60,685 bases of DNA, from NCBI RefSeq assembly GCF_027922165.1, contig NZ_BSFD01000011.1:766960-827644 (forward strand). Direction: 5' to 3'. The notes under the pieces were generated by a model. That model worked only from the letters and a program-made list of their open reading frames with translations. It searched no databases and was not told the DNA's origin. Below, piece by piece: positions 52,585 through 60,685 of this stretch. Made by a program: the position numbers and the translations under genes. Origin of the DNA: Brevundimonas intermedia (GTDB lineage Bacteria > Pseudomonadota > Alphaproteobacteria > Caulobacterales > Caulobacteraceae). Every line of letters starts with the position of its first letter. Positions within the stretch are counted from its first letter, which is position 1.

Positions 52585-52692
52585 CTATTTCGACGGTCGC
52601 CCGGGCACGGGCGTCAGATTTTTCAGGCTGGGCTGTGACGCGTTCTTCTTGGGCGGCGCCGCCTTCTTGGTCTTGCCCTTGCTCTCTTTCAT
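52585..52692 (-). CDS. Small basic ORF, 35 residues
   Basis: A 35-residue frame (ATG at 52692, TAG at 52585) encoding a lysine-, proline- and serine-rich peptide with AAPPKKN and TPVPGRPSK segments. AGGAAG lies 10 nt upstream. It lies in the otherwise gene-free region between the J-domain and glycosyltransferase genes (52572-52958). Codon use resembles the neighbours. Without homologues its reality is uncertain. Confidence 0.4.
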   Translation of the reverse strand: MKESKGKTKKAAPPKKNASQPSLKNLTPVPGRPSK

Positions 52693-52958
52693 GCGGGTCG
52701 GTCTTCCTGTTCAAAGACCCACCCTAACAGCCGCCCGACCGGCAAATGAGGCCGAGCCGCGTTCTCGCCCATGGCGTTTTCGCCAGGACTTCCCAAATAG
52801 GAGGATGGTCGCCGAGGCGCGAACCGCCGTCAGGCGGTTGATCGGATCCGGTTTGACCACCATGCGAAACCAGCCTTCCCCATGACATGGCTCATCGAGC
52901 TGTCCGTCACGCACGTCGCGACGGCGCTTTCTCTTTCATCCGAGGGGAGCGAAAACGC

Positions 52959-53858
52959 ATGATCGGTTATCTGATCCTGGTCCACCGCTATCCCGAACAG
53001 TTCAAACGCCTGTTCGAAGCCGTCTATGACCCCGCGAACCAGTATGTCGTCCACGTGGATCGGAACTCCGGCCCTGAGCTGGAACAGCAGATTCGGGACC
53101 TCCTGGCGCCCTACGCCAACGCCGCCGTGATCGAGAGCCGCCGCGCCCTGTGGGGCGGGTACAGCCTGATCGACGCCGAATTGCGTGGGATGAAACGCCT
53201 ACTGGAAATGAGCGACGACTGGTCGGTGTTCATCAACCTGAGTGGCCAGGACTTCCCCCTCAAGTCCCAGGCAGAGATCAAGGCCTTCCTGGCTCGCCAT
53301 CCCGGTCAGGAGTTCATTCGCGCTGTCGATCAGAAGAAGGTCCGGCCCGACACCATGAACCGGGTGCGCAATCTGGTCTTCGAGCGCCCCAAGGGCATTG
53401 TCCGAACCCTGCTGCGCCGTCCGTTCCTGCGCGGCGCGACCCCCTATATCGGCAATCAGTGGATGATGGTCAGCCGGCGCTTCTGTGAATTCGTTTGCCA
53501 CGACAAGGCGGTGGACCGGTTCAAGGCCTTCTATCGCCACACCTTCATCGCCGACGAGGGCTTCTTCCAGACCGTGATGAAGAACACCGATGTCCACGGG
53601 CCGATGGTCAACGACGACATGCGGATGATCGACTGGATTCCAGACGGCGACATCAAGTTGCGGCCGCGGACTTACACGATCGCGGATACGGCGGCGTTGA
53701 AGGCCAGCCCATCCCTGTTCGCGCGCAAGTTCGACCAGGAGACCTGCCCGGACGTTCTCCCCATGTTGGAACGTTGGATCGAAACGCCAAGGGCTGCGAT
53801 CCGAAGCCTGTCAACACCGGTCGCCCAAAGAACAGACGCTGGCGTCATCGCCGCCTGA
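52959..53858 (+). CDS. Core-2/I-branching-like glycosyltransferase (GT14)
   Basis: A 299-residue protein with the beta-1,6-N-acetylglucosaminyltransferase / xylosyltransferase (GT14) pattern: LILVHRYPEQFKRLFEAVYDPAN, VVHVDRNSG, LWGGYSLIDAELRGMKRLL, FINLSGQDFPLKSQAEI and FYRHTFIADEGFFQTVM with a conserved acidic ADEGFF. Its target, likely a surface glycan, is unknown. The ATG at 52959 gives the family N terminus; GGGGAG is upstream. Confidence 0.82.
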   Translation: MIGYLILVHRYPEQFKRLFEAVYDPANQYVVHVDRNSGPELEQQIRDLLAPYANAAVIESRRALWGGYSLIDAELRGMKRLLEMSDDWSVFINLSGQDFPLKSQAEIKAFLARHPGQEFIRAVDQKKVRPDTMNRVRNLVFERPKGIVRTLLRRPFLRGATPYIGNQWMMVSRRFCEFVCHDKAVDRFKAFYRHTFIADEGFFQTVMKNTDVHGPMVNDDMRMIDWIPDGDIKLRPRTYTIADTAALKASPSLFARKFDQETCPDVLPMLERWIETPRAAIRSLSTPVAQRTDAGVIAA

Positions 53859-53891
53859 AGCCCGATCCCGAACAGGTCGAGCGGGGCGCCC

Positions 53892-55115
53892 TCAGGGCTG
53901 TCCCGCTCCATCGTTCGATGCGGTCATCAGCGGGGCCGCCGGCTCGCGGAAATAACGGTCGATGCCGTCGGCGACCGACTTCATCAGACGACGACGGGCG
54001 CGTTCGTCCGTCAGCAGCCGCTCGTCCTCTGGATTGGTGATGAAGCCCATTTCCAGCAACACCGCCGGCACGTCTGGCGCCAGCAGCACAGCCAGGCCCG
54101 CATCGCGGTGACTACGACGTAGCAGCGGATGGTCCGAACCTTCCAGATGGGTCAGCAGGACGCGCGCGAACTGGGCCGAGCGATTCTGAGTGGCGCGCTG
54201 GGTCATGTCCAGCAGGATCCGGTCTACCGAGGGATCGCGGCCCGGCAGGTGCAATTCGCGGTGCCAGTTGTCGGTCCGCGTGAACTCACGCACCGCCCGG
54301 CCGGCGCCCTGTTCGGACAGAGTATAGACGCTGGCCCCACGCACGGCCGGATCGCTCCCTGCGTCGGCGTGCAGAGAGATGAACAGGTCGGCGTCGGCCT
54401 GACGCGCGATGGATACGCGGCGGTACAGATCGACATAGGTGTTGGTTTCGCGCGTCAAACGCACGCGATAACGGCCGGTCCGCTCGAGCTCGGCCTTAAG
54501 GGCCAGTGCGGCGGCCAACGTGACCTGGCTCTCGCTGATCTTGGCGCCGCTGGCGCCGGGGTCGCGTCCGCCATGGCCGGCGTCAATGACGATCAGCGGC
54601 CGTTCAGCCCGACGCGGCGTCGGCGTCGAACGCGGCGCGGCTCGAGGCGCAGGCACAGCCCCGCCCACGGCCTTCAGATCCACGACGTAACGATAGTGGG
54701 CCACCCCGTCGCCCGGCGGCAGCAGGAAGCGGCGTTCGATCTCGCTTCCACGCGCCAGCTCAAGCTGAACGCGCGAGGCGCCGCCCGCCGCGCTGACTTG
54801 ATAAGACCGGACCAGGCCCGACCCGCCGCCGTTCAGACCCCGGCCCGGCGCGACGCCGTTCAAGGCCAGGGTGACACGGCCGTCGGCGCCGGCGTCGATC
54901 ACCCGCCCCTGCGTCGACTTGTCCAGATCGATGACCACCCGGGTGCGGTCGCCATCGGCGCCGAAGCGAATTCCCAGGACATCACCCTGGGCGCCCCAGG
55001 CGAAACCACGCGTCGCGAACAGCGCCACAGCGCATATGACGACGAAGGCCAAGGCGGTCATCGCCCATTCCCTCGCGCCCCAGCGCACCACATCTGTCAA
55101 AAAGCGACCGCCCAT
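53892..55115 (-). CDS. N-acetylmuramoyl-L-alanine amidase (AmiC-like)
   Basis: A 407-residue periplasmic hydrolase that cuts the glycan-peptide amide bond for daughter-cell separation. After an N-terminal membrane anchor (WAMTALAFVVICAVALFATRGFAWG) comes an AMIN-like beta domain (residues 40-150) and an amidase_3 domain with the zinc motif VIDAGHGGRDPGA, SLHADAG and the catalytic Glu in LLEMGFITNPEDE. Its order beside rne matches Caulobacter. Divergent from rne. Confidence 0.93.
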   Translation of the reverse strand: MGGRFLTDVVRWGAREWAMTALAFVVICAVALFATRGFAWGAQGDVLGIRFGADGDRTRVVIDLDKSTQGRVIDAGADGRVTLALNGVAPGRGLNGGGSGLVRSYQVSAAGGASRVQLELARGSEIERRFLLPPGDGVAHYRYVVDLKAVGGAVPAPRAAPRSTPTPRRAERPLIVIDAGHGGRDPGASGAKISESQVTLAAALALKAELERTGRYRVRLTRETNTYVDLYRRVSIARQADADLFISLHADAGSDPAVRGASVYTLSEQGAGRAVREFTRTDNWHRELHLPGRDPSVDRILLDMTQRATQNRSAQFARVLLTHLEGSDHPLLRRSHRDAGLAVLLAPDVPAVLLEMGFITNPEDERLLTDERARRRLMKSVADGIDRYFREPAAPLMTASNDGAGQP

Positions 55116-55570
55116 AACGCCGTCGAACCCATCCTACGCAAACTAGAACCCCATAATGCCAGAGGCTCGTATTCAGGGGGTTAAGGCCGAACACCTTTTA
55201 ATTCGCGTACAGCGTGACTATGCTGTGAACCGTCCGCGAACCGATCGCGCCTTTTCGCCTTTGCGAATCCCGGCGCGCCCTCCTCGCGGCGCTGACTTTC
55301 ACCAATCCGAGAACCGTTCCGGCGCTGCCGGTGGTTCGAAGAGCGGACCAGGGTCGCGGCCTTCCCCACGGATTGGCGCGCCCGGTTCAGGACCGACGAC
55401 CTCCATGGGCCTTTCCGCCTGCGCTCCCCAACGGCTTGATCAAGCCTGCTTCGCCCTTCCCGGCGAAGGGATGTCGCGTGCGCCGGCCCTTACCCCCGTT
55501 CGGCGAGCCGCCATGACCCCTCCCGGTGTTCCGGGACGGTCGGCCTGCGCGCGCCAGAGAGAGACTTTCC
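55116..55570 (+). promoter_or_regulatory. Long intergenic leader region of rne
   Basis: A 455-bp gene-free gap between the divergent amidase gene and rne. It probably carries both promoters and a long rne 5' untranslated region. In other bacteria that leader is the target by which RNase E limits its own mRNA. By eye I see a candidate -10-like TATGCT near 55220, many GC-rich hairpin-forming repeats toward rne and no open frame with family support. Confidence 0.4.
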
Positions 55571-58327
55571 ATGTCAAAGACCATGCTGATCGACGCGGCC
55601 CACCCGGAAGAAACCCGGGTCGCGATCGTTGACGGACGCCAGATCGAGGAATTCGATTTCGAATCCCGGGCGAAGCGCCAGCTTCGCGGCAACATCTACC
55701 TCGCCAAGGTTACCCGCGTAGAGCCCAGTCTGCAGGCCGCCTTCGTCGAGTACGGCGGCAATCGCCACGGCTTCCTAGCCTTCAACGAAATCCACCCCGA
55801 CTACTACCAGATCCCGGTCGCCGACCGCGAAGCCATCATGGCCGAAGCGCACGACGATGACGATGACGACGATCTGGGTCGCGAATCCGACGACGACGCC
55901 GATCCCGAAGCCGCCCTGGCCGATGAAGAGCGGCTGAAGCGTCGCCTGATGCGTCGCTACAAGATCCAGGACGTCATCAAGCGTCGCCAGATCCTGTTGG
56001 TACAGGTCGTCAAGGACGAACGCGGCGCCAAGGGCGCGGCCTTGACCACCTGGCTGTCACTGGCCGGCCGCTACTGCGTCCTGATGCCCAATACGGGCAA
56101 GGGCGGCGGCATCAGCCGCAAGATCACCAATACCTCGGACCGTCGCCGCCTGAAGAGCGCCGTCGCAGCGCTGGAAGTGCCCAAGGGCATGGGCCTGATC
56201 ATCCGCACGGCCGGCGCCAAGCGCACCAAGGCTGAGATCAAGCGCGACTATCAGTATCTGCTGCGCCTGTGGGAGACGATCCGCGAGACCACCCTCGCCT
56301 CTCACGCCCCGTCGGTCATCTACGAGGAAGAGAACCTGGTCCGCCGCGCCGTGCGCGACATGTTCGACAAGGACTTCGACGGCATCCAGGTCGAGGGCGT
56401 CGAGGGCTTCAAGGAAGCGCGCGACTTCATGCGTGTGCTGATGCCGTCGCAGGCCAAAAAGGTTCACCTGTATCGCGGCTCGCGGCCCCTGTTTGCGGCC
56501 AACGGCATCGAAGAACTGCTAACCCAGATCCACCAGCCGGTCGTGCCGCTGAAGTCGGGCGGCTATCTGGTGATCAACCAGACCGAAGCCCTGGTGGCCA
56601 TCGACGTCAACTCCGGCCGCGCCACCAAGGAACGCAACGTCGAACAGACGGCGTTCAAGACCAATATGGAAGCGGCCGAGGAAGCGGCCCGCCAGCTGCG
56701 CCTGCGCGACCTCGCCGGCTTGGTCGTGATCGACTTCATCGATATGGATGAGGGCAAGAACAACCGCGCCGTCGAGCGCGTGCTGAAGGACGCTCTGTCG
56801 TCCGACCGCGCCCGCATCCAGATGGGCCGGATCTCGCCTTTCGGCCTGATGGAGATCAGCCGCCAGCGCCGTCGCCTGGGCGTGATCGAGGGCGCCACCG
56901 AGGCCTGCCCGCACTGCCAGGGCACCGGCCGAATCCGCTCCGCCGAATCCGCCGCCCTGATGACCCTGCGTGCGGTCGATATCGAAGCCGGCAAGAACGG
57001 CGCGGGCGTCGTGGTGCTGAAGGTCTGCACCGCCGTCGGCCTGTATATCCTGAACCACAAGCGCGCCTATCTGCAGTCGCTGCTGGAACGCCGCGGCCTG
57101 AACGTCATCGTCCAGATCGACGACAGCCTGGGCCAGGGCGAGCACAATATCGAACGCACGGAGACCAACGAGGACTTCGTCGCGCCCGAGATCGAACTGC
57201 CCAACCTCGACGACGACTTCGACCCGTCCCTTTACGAAGACGAGGATGAGGACGACGACGAGGAGATCGTCAGCGACGATGATGAGGACGACGTCGAGGC
57301 GCTGGATCGCGAGGACAGCGACGACGACGAGCCGCGCGAGCGGGCTGAACGCAGCGAGACGGGCGGTCGTGATCGTGGCCGTGGCCGCAATCGTCGCCGC
57401 CGTGGCGGTCGTCGCGACGAGGAGACCGTCGAGATCGCCGAAACCTCGGACGCCGCCGACACGCTGAACCTCGACGACGCCTCGGACGACGAGGAAGACG
57501 AGAACGGCCGCCGCCGTCGCCGTGGCCGCCGTGGCGGTCGCCGCGTCCGCGAGGACGGCGAGCGCGACGTCTATACCTGGGTCCGTGGCCGCACCCCGTC
57601 GCTGGACGACCCTTACGTCTGGTTCGACCCGCTGAACCCCGGACGGCCCGAGCCGCGCGCCGAACGTCCGGAACGCGCTGAGCGTCCCCTGGCCGCCCAG
57701 GCCCAGGTCGAAGGGCTAGACGCCGTGGCGTCCGACGGCGCCAGCGAGGAAGGCGGCCGTTCGCGCCGCCGCCGTCGTCGCGGCCGGGGTCGTGGCGGCG
57801 AGGCCGTGGCCCAGGAGATCAAGGTCGAGAACCGCGCCACCAACGAAGGCATGCCGCCTGACGGCTCGCCCGAGACGCCTATGGCCGTGATCGTCGAACC
57901 GACGACAGATACGGTCGAGGCCGGCGTCCCCTCCATCGCGCCGGAATCTCAGCGTCGTCGCGTCCGCCGCAAGTCGGCCAGCGCCGAGGCCGTGATCCAG
58001 GCGGCGCCGGAAACCGAGGCCGTCGAGGTCAAGGCTCACGTAGAACCGCACCCGGATACTGCGATCGAGCCGAACGAGGCGCCGGTCGAAGGCGCCCCGG
58101 TCGAACTGGACGTCACGCCCGAAGAAGCCCTGACCGCCGAACCGGTCGAGGTTGCTCCGGTCGAGAAGCCCAAGCCTACGGTCGCGCCTGAGCCCCAGCC
58201 CGCCGTCCTGGCCGAGCCTTTCGTCGCTCCGACGCCCGAGATCGACGTTCAGGCGATCATCGCCGAAGATCCCAACCAGATCGTCGCCCCGCCCGCAAAG
58301 CCGAAGCGTGGATGGTGGCGCCGCTGA
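55571..58327 (+). CDS. rne: Ribonuclease E
   Basis: Central endoribonuclease and degradosome scaffold, 918 residues. The S1 domain is interrupted by an acidic/basic insertion (residues 88-135, including HDDDDDDDLG and RLKRRLMRRYK), as in alphaproteobacteria. Then follow the 5'-sensor, the DNase I-like domain (VAIDVNSGRATK, VVIDFIDMDEGKNNRAVE), the zinc-link motif CPHCQGTGRI and the small domain. The non-catalytic tail alternates acid-rich and Arg-rich blocks and ends KPKRGWWRR, the motif through which Caulobacter RNase E binds PNPase. Start at 55571, MSKTMLIDAAH, is the family start. Confidence 0.97.
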   Translation: MSKTMLIDAAHPEETRVAIVDGRQIEEFDFESRAKRQLRGNIYLAKVTRVEPSLQAAFVEYGGNRHGFLAFNEIHPDYYQIPVADREAIMAEAHDDDDDDDLGRESDDDADPEAALADEERLKRRLMRRYKIQDVIKRRQILLVQVVKDERGAKGAALTTWLSLAGRYCVLMPNTGKGGGISRKITNTSDRRRLKSAVAALEVPKGMGLIIRTAGAKRTKAEIKRDYQYLLRLWETIRETTLASHAPSVIYEEENLVRRAVRDMFDKDFDGIQVEGVEGFKEARDFMRVLMPSQAKKVHLYRGSRPLFAANGIEELLTQIHQPVVPLKSGGYLVINQTEALVAIDVNSGRATKERNVEQTAFKTNMEAAEEAARQLRLRDLAGLVVIDFIDMDEGKNNRAVERVLKDALSSDRARIQMGRISPFGLMEISRQRRRLGVIEGATEACPHCQGTGRIRSAESAALMTLRAVDIEAGKNGAGVVVLKVCTAVGLYILNHKRAYLQSLLERRGLNVIVQIDDSLGQGEHNIERTETNEDFVAPEIELPNLDDDFDPSLYEDEDEDDDEEIVSDDDEDDVEALDREDSDDDEPRERAERSETGGRDRGRGRNRRRRGGRRDEETVEIAETSDAADTLNLDDASDDEEDENGRRRRRGRRGGRRVREDGERDVYTWVRGRTPSLDDPYVWFDPLNPGRPEPRAERPERAERPLAAQAQVEGLDAVASDGASEEGGRSRRRRRRGRGRGGEAVAQEIKVENRATNEGMPPDGSPETPMAVIVEPTTDTVEAGVPSIAPESQRRRVRRKSASAEAVIQAAPETEAVEVKAHVEPHPDTAIEPNEAPVEGAPVELDVTPEEALTAEPVEVAPVEKPKPTVAPEPQPAVLAEPFVAPTPEIDVQAIIAEDPNQIVAPPAKPKRGWWRR

Positions 58328-58388
58328 TCGGTCACGATTAGACTGTCAGGATGCTGGCGGGGGGGGCCGGTCGTTTTTGGAGTACGCC

Positions 58389-59789
58389 ATGACGTGGCTT
58401 CCCCGATCCGCATCCCGCGTTCTGACGGCGGCGGCGGTGGGCTTTGCAGCTCTCGTCGCCGCCGGCCAGGCTTCGGCCCAGAGCCTGATCCGCGACACCG
58501 AGATCGAGGGGATCATCCGCGATTGGGCCGACCCGGTCTTCGTCTCAATGGGGCTGAACCCGGCGGACGTCGAAGTCCTGCTGGTCAATGACAACGAACT
58601 GAACGCCTTCGCCACGCGCGGGCGGATCATGGGCGTCAACACCGGCCTGATCCTGCGGACCAAGAACGCCAACGAGCTGTTGGGCGTGATGGCGCACGAG
58701 GCGGGCCATATCAAGAACCGCCACACCTTGCGCGACGGGGCCCAGAACGCCGCCAAACAGCCGATGTTCATGACCATGGCTCTGGGCGCCCTGGCTATTG
58801 CCGCCGGCGCGCCGGACGCGGGCGTGGCCTTGCTGGGCTCCAGCCAGTATTTCGGCACGATCGGCGCCCTTCAGTACATGCAGAGCCAGGAAGGCGAGGC
58901 CGACCTGACGGGCGCGCGGGCGCTGGAAGGCGCCGGCGAATCCGGGGCGGGCCTGGTCTCCTTCTTTGAGAATTTCCGCGCCCAAGAAGTCTTCTCCGAC
59001 GCCCGTCGCTACCCCTATTTCCGCAGCCACCCCCTGTCGTCTCAGCGGATCGAGTCCATGCGCCGCTACGTCCAGGACCAGCCCCACTATGATCATCGCG
59101 ACAGTCCCGAACGGATGGCCCAACACGCGCTGATCCTGGCCAAGATCCACGCCTTCATGGACCCGCCCAACACCACCCTGCGCGCCTATCCTTCGACCGA
59201 CGCCAGTCTGCCCGGCCGCTACGCCCGCGCCATTGCCTGGTACCGCGACGGCCAGACTGACAAGGCGCTGGCCGCCGTCGACGCCCTGATCGCCGAAGAC
59301 CCGCAGAACCCGTATTTCGCCGAGCTGAAAGGCCAGATCTTCTTCGAAGAAGGCCGTCCCATCGAGGCTGTGGCCGCCCACCGCGAGGCCGTGCGGCTTA
59401 AGCCCGACGCCCCCCTGCTGCGTGTCAACCTGGCCCACGCCCTGATCGGCACCGACGATCCCAAGAACCTGGACGAGGCCATCGACCAGCTGAAGCACGC
59501 CACCGTAGCCGAGCGCGAGAACACCATGGCATGGCGTCTGCTGGGCCAGGCCTACGCCGCCCAGGGCAAGGAGGGCGAGGCGCGACTCGCCACTGCCGAA
59601 TATTATTTCGCCGCCGGCCAGGAACGAGAGGCTACCCAGTTCGCCCTGCGCGCCCGCAGCATGCTGGACCCCAACTCCATGGAATGGCGCCGGGCCGTGG
59701 ACATTGTCCTGGCGTCCGGGGCCACGCCAGACGATCTGCTGGACCTCGACCGCCGCGACGCCGCGCGTAAGCCGACGACGCTGAACTGA
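58389..59789 (+). CDS. Exported M48 metalloprotease with TPR domain
   Basis: A 466-residue periplasmic Zn-protease of the BepA type, which helps outer-membrane protein quality control. It has a signal peptide ending GQASAQ, M48 HExxH at residues 103-107 (VMAHEAGHIKN) with the downstream EGEADLTGARALEGAG zinc ligand region, and a C-terminal TPR domain (AVAAHREAVRLKPDAPLLRVNLAHAL). ATG at 58389. Confidence 0.93.
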   Translation: MTWLPRSASRVLTAAAVGFAALVAAGQASAQSLIRDTEIEGIIRDWADPVFVSMGLNPADVEVLLVNDNELNAFATRGRIMGVNTGLILRTKNANELLGVMAHEAGHIKNRHTLRDGAQNAAKQPMFMTMALGALAIAAGAPDAGVALLGSSQYFGTIGALQYMQSQEGEADLTGARALEGAGESGAGLVSFFENFRAQEVFSDARRYPYFRSHPLSSQRIESMRRYVQDQPHYDHRDSPERMAQHALILAKIHAFMDPPNTTLRAYPSTDASLPGRYARAIAWYRDGQTDKALAAVDALIAEDPQNPYFAELKGQIFFEEGRPIEAVAAHREAVRLKPDAPLLRVNLAHALIGTDDPKNLDEAIDQLKHATVAERENTMAWRLLGQAYAAQGKEGEARLATAEYYFAAGQEREATQFALRARSMLDPNSMEWRRAVDIVLASGATPDDLLDLDRRDAARKPTTLN

Positions 59790-59818
59790 CGCCCTACCCA
59801 TCCTGACCGCGAGCCTTC

Positions 59819-60607
59819 ATGACCGACGACGCCCCCGCGCCTGAGCCCCGGCCCCTGCCGCCCGCTAAAAGCAGCCGCCTCACCGGCGCCGCCGCCGGCT
59901 ATGTGGCCTTGGGCGTATCGGTCGTGGCCCTCGGCCTGGCCTCCGCCCCCTATTTCGGCGGCGGATCAGGCGGCGACGTCCGCGCCTATCTGCTGAAACA
60001 CCCCGAGGTGCTGCAGGAGGCCAGCCTGGCGCTGCAGACCAAGGCGGAGCAGGCCCGCGTCGAGGAAACCAACGCCGCCGCCACGGCCAACGCCGGCCTG
60101 TTGGCGCCTGATGCACGCGATCCCGCCTTCGGCCCCGCCGACGCCAAGGTGACGGTGATCGAATTCTTCGACTTCCGCTGCCCCGGCTGCAAGGCCGTGG
60201 CGCCCCAGTTCCGCGCTCTGATGGCGGCCCACCCCGACGTCCGTTTCGTCTTCAAGGACTGGCCCATCCTGGACCGGGGCGAGGACATCGCCTCGCAATA
60301 CGCCGCCCGCGCCGCCCTGGCCGCGCACCAGCAGGGCAAGTATCTCGAGGTCTATGACGCCCTGATGCGCGAGCGGGCCCTGACGCCCCAAGCCATAGAT
60401 CGCATCCTGGCCGAGCACGGCGTGGACCTGGCCCGCGCCAAGGCGACCTTGGCCGCCCCCGAGACCACCCGCCACATCGCCGACATCCACACCACGGCGG
60501 CGGCCCTGAAACTGCAAGGCACCCCCACCTTCTTCGTCAACGGCAAGGCCGCGCCCAGTATCGAACCCGCAGAAATCGCCCGGATGATCGAAGCGGCCAA
60601 GCGTTGA
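59819..60607 (+). CDS. DsbA-like thioredoxin-fold protein
   Basis: A 262-residue protein anchored by one N-terminal membrane helix (about 22-44), with a coiled region and a periplasmic DsbA-type thioredoxin domain. The active site is CPGC (Cys121, Cys124), the cis-proline loop is GTPTFFVNG. It resembles the Com1/ScsC-like group of thiol-disulfide oxidoreductases. It is 29 bp after the M48 gene, likely cotranscribed, as in relatives. Confidence 0.93.
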   Translation: MTDDAPAPEPRPLPPAKSSRLTGAAAGYVALGVSVVALGLASAPYFGGGSGGDVRAYLLKHPEVLQEASLALQTKAEQARVEETNAAATANAGLLAPDARDPAFGPADAKVTVIEFFDFRCPGCKAVAPQFRALMAAHPDVRFVFKDWPILDRGEDIASQYAARAALAAHQQGKYLEVYDALMRERALTPQAIDRILAEHGVDLARAKATLAAPETTRHIADIHTTAAALKLQGTPTFFVNGKAAPSIEPAEIARMIEAAKR

Positions 60608-60638
60608 TCTGACGCCACCGGATCACTCACCACGGCAA

Positions 60639-60672
60639 AACGGCCCCCGGATGTCTCCGGGGGCCGTTCTGT
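60639..60672 (+). terminator. Intrinsic terminator of the M48-DsbA unit
   Basis: A 12-bp perfect stem, AACGGCCCCCGG / CCGGGGGCCGTT (60639-60668), with a 6-nt ATGTCT loop and a TTCTGTT tail. It follows the DsbA-like gene by 31 bp. Confidence 0.88.
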
Positions 60673-60685
60673 TACGCAACTCTGT

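Noticed and set aside
1..60685. CRISPR array, tRNA, rRNA, transposase or prophage genes
   Set aside because: No regular short repeats with spacers, no clover-leaf or rRNA sequence and no recombinase or phage protein was recognised on either strand.

Overview
The window is GC-rich DNA (coding third positions mostly G or C, TGA stops common, tightly packed genes) from an alphaproteobacterium of the family Caulobacteraceae. The best fit is Brevundimonas or a close Caulobacter relative. The basis is the DivK/PleD cell-cycle pair, an RNase E with the alphaproteobacterial S1 insertion and a GWWRR tail, a phasin, DUF3126 and RcnB-type proteins, and the order amidase - rne - M48 protease - DsbA-like protein. 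The genus is an inference; no rRNA, tRNA, CRISPR array, transposase or prophage gene was seen. It reads as ordinary chromosome with a few accessory insertions.

Layout. 0-5 kb: ndk, an antitoxin/PIN-toxin pair with a double palindromic operator, an ABC-F ATPase, an AIM24-type protein and a secreted DUF4198 protein behind a Fur-like box. 5-15 kb: a large DUF3857/transglutaminase/TPR protein, an SRPBCC protein divergent from a LysR regulator, a secreted GH3 beta-glucosidase behind a LacI-type palindrome, an exported alpha/beta hydrolase and a membrane LytTR regulator. 15-24 kb: DUF3126, a DeoR regulator plus MFS transporter behind repeated operators, cysE, Nudix, nitroreductase, an EAL phosphodiesterase, a DUF922 protease-like protein, queF in a REP-rich zone, a nitronate monooxygenase-like enzyme and a small porin-like protein. 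24-25 kb: a cold-shock gene followed, after an in-frame TAG, by a 69-codon open frame that resembles translation factor IF-1. 25-35 kb: cystathionine beta-synthase and gamma-lyase; a second antitoxin/PIN-toxin pair 8 bp ahead of rnr (RNase R); Nudix; DUF5990; rpmG; divK-pleD; dinB.

35-45 kb: nicotinate phosphoribosyltransferase, polysaccharide deacetylase, a RidA/FemAB-like pair, a TPR-methyltransferase, clpS-clpA and a phasin. 45-60.7 kb: a SPOR-tailed D,D-carboxypeptidase, a solitary ATP-dependent DNA ligase, an RcnB-like protein, a hybrid histidine kinase, bolA, a J-domain protein, a GT14-like glycosyltransferase, a periplasmic amidase, rne, an M48-TPR protease and a DsbA-like thioredoxin.

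Functional themes are RNA metabolism (rnr, rne, two PIN toxins, csp and the IF-1-like frame), cell-cycle and second-messenger signalling (DivK, PleD, EAL, hybrid kinase), envelope remodelling (carboxypeptidase, amidase, M48, DsbA), proteolysis (ClpS/ClpA) and sulfur metabolism (cysE, transsulfuration). The most unusual items are the IF-1-like frame downstream of csp and the toxin-antitoxin module fused transcriptionally to rnr.
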